A DNA stretch of 64,000 nt from Bhargavaea beijingensis (GTDB lineage Bacteria; Bacillota; Bacilli; Bacillales_A; Planococcaceae), in contig NZ_FNAR01000007.1 in assembly GCF_900101985.1 (NCBI RefSeq), positions 62,001-126,000 of the forward strand. The letters are read 5' to 3'. Shown piece by piece: positions 1-8,521 of this stretch. Position 1 is the first letter of the stretch. Every line of letters begins with the position of its first letter. The notes beneath the pieces are model-generated. The model was given only the letters and a program-made list of their open reading frames with translations. It made no database searches and was not told where the DNA came from. The position numbers and the translations under genes were made by a program.

Positions 1-1390
1 TCCGATCCCGGTCTTCTACGCGGAAAACGGGGAGCCCATCATCACCGACGAAACAATCACACATGTACAGAAGCTGTTCCGCGAACACGGATCGAATATC
101 TGGTTCGAGCGTGAAGCGAAGGACCTGCTGCCGGAAGGCTTCACGCATCCGGGCAGCCCGAATGGGAAGTTTACAAAGGAAACGGACATCATGGATGTCT
201 GGTTCGACTCAGGCTCGACACACCAGGGCGTCCTCGTCGAACGGGATGACCTCGTTTATCCGGCCGACCTTTATCTCGAAGGGTCTGATCAGTATCGCGG
301 CTGGTTCAATTCATCCCTGACGACTTCTGTGGCCATCAACGGCATTGCGCCCTACAAAGGCATTCTCAGCCACGGTTTTACACTGGACGGCGAGGGCCGC
401 AAGATGAGCAAGTCGCTCGGCAACGTCATCGTACCGGCAAAAGTGATGGACCAGATGGGCGCGGACATCCTGCGCCTGTGGGTATCTTCCACGGACTATA
501 CGGCGGATGTGCACGTGTCGGATGCCATCTTTAAACAGGTATCAGAAGTCTATCGGAAAATCCGCAACACGTTGCGCTTCCTGCACGGGAACCTGGCGGA
601 CTTTGACCCGGCAAAGGATCGTGTCGCACATGCCGGCCTCCGTCCGGTCGACAAGTACATGGAACTCAAGCTCCAGCGCTTGATCCGCACTGTCCGTGAG
701 GCCTATGACCGCTACGAGTTCATGACGGTCTACACTTCCGTCAACAATTTCGTGACGGGCGATCTGAGCTCGTTCTATCTGGATATCGCGAAAGACGTGG
801 TGTATATCGAGGCTGCCGATCATCCTCACCGCCGTGCGATGCAGACAGTCATGTATGACACGCTGATCGCCCTCCTCAAGCTGATGTCGCCGATCATCCC
901 GCATACGACAGACGAAATGTGGGGCTACCTCGCACATGAGGAGGCGGAAAGCGTCCAGCTGACCGACATGCCTGATGCCCGCGCGGAAACAGATGAAGAC
1001 ATTGCGCTCATGGCGCGTTTCTCCGAGCTGATGGAGGTCCGTGACGATGTTCTGAAGGCGCTGGAAGAAGCCCGGAATGGGAAAGTAATCGGCAAATCGC
1101 TCGAAGCGGCAGTGACCGTCTATGTTCCGGAGGATCTCAAGGTGCTCCTCACTTCGGAAGACATCGACTTCGCACAGTTCTTTATCGTTTCCGGCTTCCG
1201 CATCGGCGGCAATCTGGAAAATTCTCCTGCAGACGCGACAGGCTCACGCGTCCGCGTCGTCGTGGAAAAGGCGGAAGGCGAGAAATGTGCACGCTGCTGG
1301 TCCGTACCGGGCACAGTCGGCGAAAATCCGGAACATCCGGAACTCTGCGCACGCTGCGCCGACGTCGTCATCAATCACTACGAAGCGTAA
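1..1390 (+). CDS. ileS: Isoleucyl-tRNA synthetase, C-terminal part (5' truncated by window)
   Basis: This class I aminoacyl-tRNA synthetase charges tRNA-Ile in the cytoplasm. The window opens inside the gene, with the reading frame starting at base 2, so about half of the roughly 920-residue protein is missing. The visible part carries the WFDSG segment, the KMSKSLGN signature that stabilises the transition state, the anticodon-binding helical region, and a C-terminal zinc-binding module (CARC ... CARC) ending about seven residues before the stop. The Zn module and the lspA neighbour fit a standard bacterial IleS. A hairpin terminator follows directly, so it is probably a separate transcript from lspA. 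Confidence 0.97.
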   Translation, partial: PIPVFYAENGEPIITDETITHVQKLFREHGSNIWFEREAKDLLPEGFTHPGSPNGKFTKETDIMDVWFDSGSTHQGVLVERDDLVYPADLYLEGSDQYRGWFNSSLTTSVAINGIAPYKGILSHGFTLDGEGRKMSKSLGNVIVPAKVMDQMGADILRLWVSSTDYTADVHVSDAIFKQVSEVYRKIRNTLRFLHGNLADFDPAKDRVAHAGLRPVDKYMELKLQRLIRTVREAYDRYEFMTVYTSVNNFVTGDLSSFYLDIAKDVVYIEAADHPHRRAMQTVMYDTLIALLKLMSPIIPHTTDEMWGYLAHEEAESVQLTDMPDARAETDEDIALMARFSELMEVRDDVLKALEEARNGKVIGKSLEAAVTVYVPEDLKVLLTSEDIDFAQFFIVSGFRIGGNLENSPADATGSRVRVVVEKAEGEKCARCWSVPGTVGENPEHPELCARCADVVINHYEA

Positions 1391-1418
1391 GCAACAGCCG
1401 CTCCCCTCAAGGGGCACA

Positions 1419-1461
1419 GACAGAATCGGACCCAGAAAAAACTTTCTGGGTCCGATTTGTC
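1419..1461 (+). terminator. Rho-independent terminator of ileS
   Basis: A 15-bp perfect stem (arms 1424-1438 and 1443-1457, 5' arm AATCGGACCCAGAAA) closes on a 4-base loop. The pairing extends outward with one bulge, and T-rich sequence follows. It lies 34 bases after the ileS stop. Confidence 0.85.
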
Positions 1462-1605
1462 ATTTAGTAGCCAAAAAAGCCCCATAACCGATTAAAGCGA
1501 AGGTCCGGACCGCAAATCCGGGGGATGATTAAGTAACCACTTTCAGGAATAGTCTGATACATGGTTCTTCAACTCGCCGGCGCCTTTATGCACCCCATAT
1601 CCGGG

Positions 1606-1634
1606 CGCACACCTGCGGCAACGTATGGTAAAAT
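1606..1634 (+). promoter_or_regulatory. Candidate sigma-A promoter for lspA-rluD (extended -10)
   Basis: The -10 hexamer TAAAAT at 1629-1634 is preceded by TGG, an extended -10. The position 17 bases upstream (CGCACA) is a poor -35. It sits about 30 bases before the lspA start and after the ileS terminator. The same TATGGTAxAAT pattern occurs before gmk. Confidence 0.4.
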
Positions 1635-1665
1635 AAACAGGATTCAATCGGATGGAGGAAAAGAC

Positions 1666-2151
1666 GTGTTATTTTACTACGCCATCGCGGCGGCCCTTGT
1701 CATCATCGACCAGTGGACAAAGTGGCTTGTCGTGAGATATATGGAAGTCGGAGAGCGGATTACCGTACTGGATCCGTATCTCGCCATTTTGTCGCACCGC
1801 AATCGCGGAGCGGCATGGGGGATGCTGCAGGGCCAGATGTGGCTGTTCTATATCGTGACAGTGGTGGTCGTCGCGGGAATCCTGTATTATTTCCACAAAC
1901 ATGGAAAAGAAGGCGGGGCGGGCTTCCGGGTGAGCCTCATGATGCTCTTGGGCGGCGCACTCGGCAACTTCATCGACCGGCTGCGGATGGGGGAAGTGGT
2001 CGACTTTGTCGATGTCCTGGTTCCCGTCATCGGCTACGACTTCCCGATCTTCAACGTCGCCGATGCCGCTCTGACCATCGGGGTCATCCTGCTCATCGTG
2101 CACATGCTTCTTGAGGAATTGAAAGAAAAGCGGAAGAAAAAGGAGTCATGA
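1666..2151 (+). CDS. lspA: Lipoprotein signal peptidase II
   Basis: This membrane aspartyl protease removes the signal peptide from diacylglyceryl-prolipoproteins. The GTG start is chosen because GGAGG lies just upstream and it gives 161 residues, the usual family size; an in-frame ATG about 100 bases earlier would add an unrelated leader. Four hydrophobic segments are visible. The catalytic Asp motifs GNFIDR and FNVADA are intact, and the C-terminus is a lysine-rich cytoplasmic tail. The stop overlaps the rluD start (ATGA), implying translational coupling. The B. subtilis neighbour ylyA is not found between ileS and this gene. Confidence 0.96.
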   Translation: MLFYYAIAAALVIIDQWTKWLVVRYMEVGERITVLDPYLAILSHRNRGAAWGMLQGQMWLFYIVTVVVVAGILYYFHKHGKEGGAGFRVSLMMLLGGALGNFIDRLRMGEVVDFVDVLVPVIGYDFPIFNVADAALTIGVILLIVHMLLEELKEKRKKKES

Positions 2152-3062
2152 TGGAAAAACAAACTATTGAAATCACCGCGGAACACAGCGGCAACCGCAT
2201 CGACAAGGGCTTGTCCGCATTCGACCCGGAATGGACGCGCTCCAAGGTCCAGTCATGGGTCAAGGAAGGCATGATTCTCGTCAATGGCAAAACCGTGAAA
2301 CCGAATTATCAGCTGAAAAAAGGCGATCGGGTCGAGGTGTCCGAACCGGAACCCGAGCCGCTTGAAATCATTCCGGAGGATCTTGGTCTCGATGTCGTCT
2401 ATGAAGATGACGATGTACTCGTCGTCAACAAACCGCGCGGGATGGTCGTCCATCCGGCCGCGGGGCATGCAACCGGCACGCTCGTCAACGGGCTGATGCA
2501 CCATTGCACAGACCTGTCGGGCATCAATGGAGTCATGCGCCCGGGAATCGTGCACCGGATCGACAAGGACACGACCGGACTGCTGGCCGTAGCCAAAAAT
2601 GACCGGGCCCATGCAGCGTTGGCCAAGCAGCTGTCCGAAAAGACGGTGACGCGGAAATACACTGCGCTCGTGCATGGAACTATCCCTCATGACGAAGGGA
2701 CTGTGGACGCGCCCATCGGCCGGGATCCAAAAGACCGCCAGCGCATGACCGTCATCGATGGCGGGCGGGATGCGGTCACTCATTTTACCGTTACCGAACG
2801 GTTCGGGGACTTTACGCTCGTTGAATGCCGGCTTGAAACCGGCCGCACCCACCAGATCAGGATCCACATGCGCTACATCGGCCATCCGCTTGCGGGAGAC
2901 CCGAAGTACGGTCCGAAAAAGACACTGCCTTTCGGCGGGCAGGTCCTGCATGCGGGCGTGCTCGGGTTCACCCATCCTTCTACAGGAGTATATATGGAAT
3001 TTGATGCACCGCTTCCGGAAGACTTTGATGCGCTTCTGAAAAAGTTGCGGGATCGGGATTGA
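2148..3062 (+). CDS. rluD: RluD-family 23S rRNA pseudouridine synthase
   Basis: This 304-residue RluA/RluD-type enzyme isomerises uridines in large-subunit rRNA. The first ~70 residues form an S4 RNA-binding domain. The catalytic domain follows with the HRIDKDTTGL motif containing the nucleophilic Asp, and later the RTHQIRIHM segment typical of the family. A strong AAGGAG precedes the ATG, and the next ATG (one codon on) is an alternative start. It corresponds in position to B. subtilis ylyB. The exact target uridines cannot be read from sequence. The stop codon lies inside the -35 box of the pyr promoter. Confidence 0.93.
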   Translation: MMEKQTIEITAEHSGNRIDKGLSAFDPEWTRSKVQSWVKEGMILVNGKTVKPNYQLKKGDRVEVSEPEPEPLEIIPEDLGLDVVYEDDDVLVVNKPRGMVVHPAAGHATGTLVNGLMHHCTDLSGINGVMRPGIVHRIDKDTTGLLAVAKNDRAHAALAKQLSEKTVTRKYTALVHGTIPHDEGTVDAPIGRDPKDRQRMTVIDGGRDAVTHFTVTERFGDFTLVECRLETGRTHQIRIHMRYIGHPLAGDPKYGPKKTLPFGGQVLHAGVLGFTHPSTGVYMEFDAPLPEDFDALLKKLRDRD

Positions 3063-3087
3063 CACCGTCCCGCCGCAGGTGTATAGT
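3059..3087 (+). promoter_or_regulatory. Sigma-A promoter of the pyr operon
   Basis: TTGACA (3059-3064), a 17-base spacer and TATAGT (3082-3087) make a near-consensus promoter. The -35 box overlaps the rluD stop codon. Transcription would begin about 30 bases before the PyrR-binding loop. Confidence 0.85.
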
Positions 3088-3114
3088 GAGTCAGACGAAT
3101 CAAATAGCGAACCT

Positions 3115-3805
<691 letters not shown>

Positions 3806-3839
3806 CGGTAATTCTTTAGAAGAATGGAGAGCATGAAGC

Positions 3840-5126
3840 ATGGCAAACGCAGTACTCGACATCCAGGATAAGCCGTCAAACGGCAGGCTTCTGACACTCA
3901 GCCTACAGCATATGTTCGCGATGTTCGGGGCGACGATCCTCGTCCCTCAGCTTGTCGGACTCAGCCCGGCAATCGCACTTTTGACAAGCGGAATCGCGAC
4001 AATCGTATTTATCTTGGTGACCGGATTCAAAGTCCCGGCGTATCTCGGCTCTTCATTCGCGTTCATCATTCCGATCCAGGTAGCAACGCAGGCGGGGGGC
4101 ATCGGCAGCGCCATGATCGGCAGTTTGTTTGTCTCCCTCGTCTACGCGCTTGTCTCGCTTCTGATCTGGAAAACCGGTCACCGGTGGATCATGCGGCTCC
4201 TGCCGCCGGTCGTCGTCGGACCGGTCATCATGGTGATCGGCCTGGCGCTTGCCCCGACTGCGGTCGGCATGGCGAGCACCATCGAGGTGAACGGGGAAAG
4301 CACCTACAGTTTTCTTCACTTCTCGGCCGCGATTGTGACGCTTGCAACAGCCGTCATCTGCATCATCTTCTTTAAGGGGCTGGTGAGCCTCATGCCGGTC
4401 CTGATCGGGATTGTCACTGGCTACGTCTATTCGGTCGCTATCGGAATCATCGATTTTTCACCGGTCAGAGAGGCGGACTGGTTTGCACTTCCTGACTTTA
4501 TCTTGCCGGGTGTGCACTACGACTTCCAAGTGACGGGAACACTGCTCGCCGTCATGGTGCCGATTGCGATCGTGACGATTTCCGAGCACATCGGCCACCA
4601 GCTGGTGCTCGGCCGGATAGTCGACAGGAACTTTATCAAGGACCCCGGCCTACACCGCTCACTTCTCGGTGACGGGCTCGGAACATTCTTCAGCGGGCTG
4701 GTCGGCGGTCCGCCGAAGACGACCTACGGAGAGAACATCGGCGTTCTCGCGCTGACAAGGGTGTTCAGCATCCACGTTATTTTCGGGGCTGCGGTACTGG
4801 CGATCCTGTTCTCCTTTCTCGGGAAACTGATGGCACTGATTGCCACTATCCCGCAAGCGGTGCTCGGGGGCATCTCGATCCTGCTGTTCGGCATCATCGC
4901 TTCCTCCGGTCTCCGCATGCTGGTCGAGCACGGCATCGACTTTGACAAACAGCGCAACCTGGTGATCGCTTCCGTCATTCTCGTGACGGGAATCGGCGGA
5001 GCCGCGATTGAAATCAGCGAAACGTTCAAAATCGAGGGCATGGCGCTCGCCGCCATCCTCGGTGTCCTGCTCAACCTTCTTTTGCCGGGCAAGCCGGAAG
5101 GAAGCGAAGCGGGCGAAATCGAATAA
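3840..5126 (+). CDS. pyrP: Uracil permease (nucleobase:cation symporter-2 family)
   Basis: This 428-residue polytopic membrane protein imports uracil. It has roughly a dozen hydrophobic segments, an N-terminal LSLQHMFAMFGATILVP motif characteristic of uracil/xanthine permeases, and the conserved SEHIGH and GGPPKTTYGENIG segments that form the substrate site in UraA-type transporters. The position between pyrR and pyrB is the classic one. The gene starts at ATG after a modest GGAGAG ribosome-binding site. It ends 131 bases before pyrB, and that gap is filled by a second attenuator. Confidence 0.96.
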   Translation: MANAVLDIQDKPSNGRLLTLSLQHMFAMFGATILVPQLVGLSPAIALLTSGIATIVFILVTGFKVPAYLGSSFAFIIPIQVATQAGGIGSAMIGSLFVSLVYALVSLLIWKTGHRWIMRLLPPVVVGPVIMVIGLALAPTAVGMASTIEVNGESTYSFLHFSAAIVTLATAVICIIFFKGLVSLMPVLIGIVTGYVYSVAIGIIDFSPVREADWFALPDFILPGVHYDFQVTGTLLAVMVPIAIVTISEHIGHQLVLGRIVDRNFIKDPGLHRSLLGDGLGTFFSGLVGGPPKTTYGENIGVLALTRVFSIHVIFGAAVLAILFSFLGKLMALIATIPQAVLGGISILLFGIIASSGLRMLVEHGIDFDKQRNLVIASVILVTGIGGAAIEISETFKIEGMALAAILGVLLNLLLPGKPEGSEAGEIE

Positions 5127-5140
5127 CTGCCTTTTAACTG

Positions 5141-5240
5141 TGTCCGGGAGATACGGAAAGGCCCTTTTACCGCAGACGGGATACGTGTATCTTCTGAAGC
5201 GAAAAGAGCCTTTCCAAAATCCGGAAAGGCTCTTTTTACA
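5141..5240 (+). promoter_or_regulatory. Attenuator between pyrP and pyrB with diverged PyrR loop
   Basis: A strong terminator (arms 5202-5215 and 5223-5236, AAAAGAGCCTTTCC / GGAAAGGCTCTTTT) precedes pyrB. Its 5' arm can instead pair with GGAAAGGCCCTTTT at 5155-5168, forming a clear antiterminator. That element overlaps the 3' end of a PyrR-loop-like segment, TCCGGGAGATACGGAAAGG (5143-5161). The edges of this loop (TCC, GGAAAGG) match the consensus, but the central GAGAGGCU is altered. The layout strongly suggests PyrR-type attenuation, although binding by PyrR is less certain than at the first leader. Confidence 0.75.
5202..5238 (+). terminator. Conditional terminator upstream of pyrB
   Basis: A 14-bp perfect stem with a 7-base loop ends in a run of T. 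It lies directly before the AAGGAGG ribosome-binding site of pyrB. Confidence 0.88.
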
Positions 5241-5257
5241 TAAGGAGGACTGTCATC

Positions 5258-6136
5258 ATGGACCACCTGCTATCAATCAAACGGCTTGGGCCGGACGGAA
5301 TCATCCGCATTCTCGACAGAGCAGCGGAACTGAGGGGCGGGGCCGTGCCTGAAATCGGCCGGACCCACTACATCAGCAACCTGTTTTTTGAACCGAGCAC
5401 TCGCACCAAGACTAGCTTCGAAGTGGCGGAGCGGAGGTTAGGTCTGGAAGTGATCCCCTTTGAGGCCGGATTCTCGAGTACGCTGAAAGGGGAGACCCTA
5501 TATGACACGGTTCGGACACTTGAAGCAATCGGCCTCGATGCGCTTGTGATCCGGCATCCGGAGGACCGCTTCTATAAAGACCTGGAGGGCCGGACTTCCG
5601 TGGCAATCATCAATGCTGGAGACGGGTCCGGCCAGCACCCGACCCAGACCCTGCTGGACCTGTTCACACTGCGGGAGGAGTTCGGCACTTTGGAAGGACT
5701 GAAGGTGACCATTGCCGGTGACGTGTCGCACAGCAGGGTCGCCAAGTCCGGCAGGGACGCGCTCAAGATGTTCGGAGCGGATGTCCGGATCCTCTGCCCG
5801 CCGGAATGGAAAGGTGATTTTGACTCGGTTGGGGATTGGGACGAAGTTCTTCCGGACAGCGACGCGGTGATGCTGCTCCGTGTGCAGCACGAGCGGCACA
5901 GCGGAGAAGGATCATTTTCTGCCGAAGGTTACCACAGCCGTTACGGGCTGACGGTTGAGCGAGCGGGGCGGATGAAGAAAGACGCAATCATCATGCATCC
6001 GGCACCCGTCAATCGGGGCGTGGAAATTGCCGATGAACTGGTCGAACATAGCCGTTCAAGAATTTTCCGGCAAGTGGAGAACGGAGTTTATGTGAGGATG
6101 GCAGTACTCGAAACGATATTGAAGGGGAGAGATTGA
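5258..6136 (+). CDS. pyrB: Aspartate carbamoyltransferase catalytic subunit
   Basis: PyrB condenses carbamoyl phosphate with aspartate, the first committed step of pyrimidine synthesis. The 292-residue protein carries the carbamoyl-phosphate loop [12 protein letters not shown], the HPTQTLLDL segment and the C-terminal MHPAPVNRG motif. No regulatory PyrI subunit gene is present, as is usual in Bacillales. It is slightly shorter than the B. subtilis enzyme (304). AAGGAGG lies ten bases before the ATG. The next gene, pyrC, begins one base after the stop. Confidence 0.97.
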   Translation: MDHLLSIKRLGPDGIIRILDRAAELRGGAVPEIGRTHYISNLFFEPSTRTKTSFEVAERRLGLEVIPFEAGFSSTLKGETLYDTVRTLEAIGLDALVIRHPEDRFYKDLEGRTSVAIINAGDGSGQHPTQTLLDLFTLREEFGTLEGLKVTIAGDVSHSRVAKSGRDALKMFGADVRILCPPEWKGDFDSVGDWDEVLPDSDAVMLLRVQHERHSGEGSFSAEGYHSRYGLTVERAGRMKKDAIIMHPAPVNRGVEIADELVEHSRSRIFRQVENGVYVRMAVLETILKGRD

Positions 6137-6137
6137 G

Positions 6138-7418
6138 ATGGGCACATTGATCAGAAACATCCGGACGCTGGATGAAAACGGGACACTCTTGAACAGGGAA
6201 ATCCTGATTGAAGACGGATTGTTTAAAGAGATCGGGCAGGAGCTGCCTCAGCAAGGTCATGAGATCGTAGACGGAGGCGGCCGGTTTGCCGCACCTGGGC
6301 TGATCGATGTGCACGTCCATCTGCGTGAACCGGGCGGAGAGCATAAGGAAACGATCAAGACTGGAACAGAGGCGGCGGCCCGCGGAGGCTTCACCACAAT
6401 CTGTGCGATGCCCAATACGCGGCCGGTTCCGGACTCGGCTGAGAATATCGGCAAAGTCCATGCGCTCATCGAAGAACATGCAAGGGTCCGGGTGCTGCCG
6501 TACGCGTCGATCACCATCCGTGAAGCAGGCAAGGAACGGACGGACATGGCGGAATTGAAACAAAACGGCGCATTTGCTTTTACAGATGACGGTGTCGGTG
6601 TCCAGTCGGCGGGCATGATGTACGAGGCCATGCAGGATGCGGCGGAAATTGGCATGCCGGTCGTCGCGCACTGCGAGGACAATACGCTCATCTATGGCGG
6701 CGCCATGCATGACGGCAAGCGCAGCAGGGAGCTTGGCATCCCGGGCATCCCGTCGATTGCGGAATCCGTTCATATCTCAAGGGATGTTCTTCTCGCGGAA
6801 GCGGCAGGCGCCCATTATCATGTATGCCACGTAAGCACCAAGGAGTCGGTGAGGACAATCCGGGACGCGAAGGCGGCAGGCATCCGGGTGACGGCTGAGG
6901 TCACGCCTCATCATCTGCTACTGACGGAAGATGACATCCCGGGAAATGACGCGAACTGGAAGATGAACCCGCCGCTACGCGCGCAGGAAGATCTTGAAGC
7001 TTTGCATGAGGGGCTGCTTGACGGAACGATCGATATGATCGCAACGGACCACGCCCCGCATACTGCGGAAGAAAAAGCGGCCGGGATGGAAAAGGCGCCG
7101 TTCGGCATCACCGGTCTCGAGACAGCCTTTCCACTGCTTTATACAAACTTCGTCGAGACGGGCAAGTGGACGCTCAAGCAACTGACGGACTGGCTGTCCG
7201 AAAGGCCCGCAGATGTGTTCGGCTTCGGATTCGGCCGGATCGCAGCAGGACTGCCTGCGGATCTGGTCCTGATCGATCTGGAAAAGGAAAAAACGATTAA
7301 TCCGGAAACATTCGCTTCAAAAGGAAAGAACACTCCGTTCGGAGGCCGTACATGCAGAGGCTGGCCGGTCATGACGTTCTTCGGCGGCAACATCGTTTGG
7401 CAGGAGGGTCAACAATGA
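6138..7418 (+). CDS. pyrC: Dihydroorotase (type I)
   Basis: PyrC cyclises carbamoyl-aspartate to dihydroorotate. The 426-residue amidohydrolase has the metal-binding HVHLREPG motif near residue 60, further His ligands in the VAHCEDN and YHVCHVST segments, and the catalytic ATDHAPHT motif. All expected zinc ligands are visible. Its stop overlaps the carA start as ATGA, so translation of the two is probably coupled. Confidence 0.97.
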   Translation: MGTLIRNIRTLDENGTLLNREILIEDGLFKEIGQELPQQGHEIVDGGGRFAAPGLIDVHVHLREPGGEHKETIKTGTEAAARGGFTTICAMPNTRPVPDSAENIGKVHALIEEHARVRVLPYASITIREAGKERTDMAELKQNGAFAFTDDGVGVQSAGMMYEAMQDAAEIGMPVVAHCEDNTLIYGGAMHDGKRSRELGIPGIPSIAESVHISRDVLLAEAAGAHYHVCHVSTKESVRTIRDAKAAGIRVTAEVTPHHLLLTEDDIPGNDANWKMNPPLRAQEDLEALHEGLLDGTIDMIATDHAPHTAEEKAAGMEKAPFGITGLETAFPLLYTNFVETGKWTLKQLTDWLSERPADVFGFGFGRIAAGLPADLVLIDLEKEKTINPETFASKGKNTPFGGRTCRGWPVMTFFGGNIVWQEGQQ

Positions 7419-8521
7419 CAAAAAAGCGATATCTGATTCTTGAAGACGGCACGGTATTTGAAGGAGAGGCATTCGGTGCAGACCGCGGCATGGTCGGCGA
7501 GGTTGTTTTTACGACCAGCATGAGCGGCTACCAGGAAGCGCTGACCAACCCGTCCAATACGGGCGTGATTCTTGTTATGACCTATCCGCTCATCGGCAAC
7601 TACGGGGTGAACCGTGATGATTCCGAATCGGTCGATCTGAATCTCGGTGCACTCGCAGTCCGGGAAATCGAGGAGCAGCCGTCGAATTTCCGCTGTGACG
7701 AAACGCTTTCCTCTTTCATGCGGAAGCGCGGCATCCCCGGAATTTCCGAGATCGACACACGTAAACTGACCCGCATTATCCGAAGCAAGGGAACGATGAA
7801 GGGAATGCTTACCGAAGCCGGAAAGGACGTCGATCTGGACACGGCGCTTCAGGTGCTGGCGGCATCCGAAATGGCGCCCGGTCTTGTCGAAGCCGTTTCG
7901 ACCAAGCGTCCTTACCCGAGCCCGGGCCGCGGCAAGCGCGTGGCCGTTGTGGACTACGGCATGAAGCACGGTATTCTCCGTGAGCTGAATAAGCGCGGCT
8001 GCGATGTGCTTGTCGTTCCGTATGACACATCCGCCGAAGATGTGCTCGCCTGGCACCCTGACGGTATCCTTCTTTCCAACGGGCCGGGCAATCCCGAGGA
8101 TGTCGAAGAAGCGCCTGCCTTTATCCGAGAAGTGCTCGGAAAAGTTCCCGTCTTCGGCATCAACCTCGGCCACGAGCTGCTTGCGATCAGCTGCGGAGCA
8201 AAGACATACAAGATGAGCTTCGGTCACCACGGCGGCAACCATCCCGTAAAAGACCTTCAAACGGGACGGACGGAAATCACTTCCCAGAACCATCAATACG
8301 CGGTGAACCGGGACTCACTCGAAGGGACGGGGCTGACGGTCACCCACGTTGCCCTCAATGACGGCACGGTCGAAGGGCTCGCCCATGAGACATATGCGGC
8401 ATTCTCGGTCCAGTTCGATCCGGAAGCTTCTCCAGGACCGGAGGATTCCAATCACCTGTTTGACCGGTTTATCGACATCATGGAGCACCATAACGGAAAG
8501 GAGATCATCGCCAATGCCTAA
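7415..8521 (+). CDS. carA: Carbamoyl-phosphate synthase small subunit with altered glutaminase active site
   Basis: By length (368 residues), position and fold-wide similarity this is the small subunit (PyrAA) that normally hydrolyses glutamine and channels ammonia to CarB. The SNGPGNP loop, the [13 protein letters not shown] segment and the [11 protein letters not shown] segment are conserved. However, the nucleophile motif GICLGHQ reads GINLGHE, so the Cys (E. coli C269) is Asn250 and the Gln-binding Gln is Glu254. The catalytic His (E. coli H353, in HPEASPGP) is Asp335. The NHGF/NHGY glutamine-pocket motif reads NHQY. Only the third triad member, Glu337, remains. Glutamine hydrolysis is therefore very unlikely, and ammonia use or reliance on a second CarA is inferred. 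AGGAGG precedes the ATG, and the gene overlaps both neighbours. Confidence 0.93.
   Translation: MTKKRYLILEDGTVFEGEAFGADRGMVGEVVFTTSMSGYQEALTNPSNTGVILVMTYPLIGNYGVNRDDSESVDLNLGALAVREIEEQPSNFRCDETLSSFMRKRGIPGISEIDTRKLTRIIRSKGTMKGMLTEAGKDVDLDTALQVLAASEMAPGLVEAVSTKRPYPSPGRGKRVAVVDYGMKHGILRELNKRGCDVLVVPYDTSAEDVLAWHPDGILLSNGPGNPEDVEEAPAFIREVLGKVPVFGINLGHELLAISCGAKTYKMSFGHHGGNHPVKDLQTGRTEITSQNHQYAVNRDSLEGTGLTVTHVALNDGTVEGLAHETYAAFSVQFDPEASPGPEDSNHLFDRFIDIMEHHNGKEIIANA

Noticed and set aside
7415-8521. Reading carA as a decaying pseudogene
   Set aside because: The frame is full length without stops, the ribosome-binding site and overlaps with pyrC and carB are preserved, and residues outside the glutaminase pocket are conserved, so selective change is more likely than decay.
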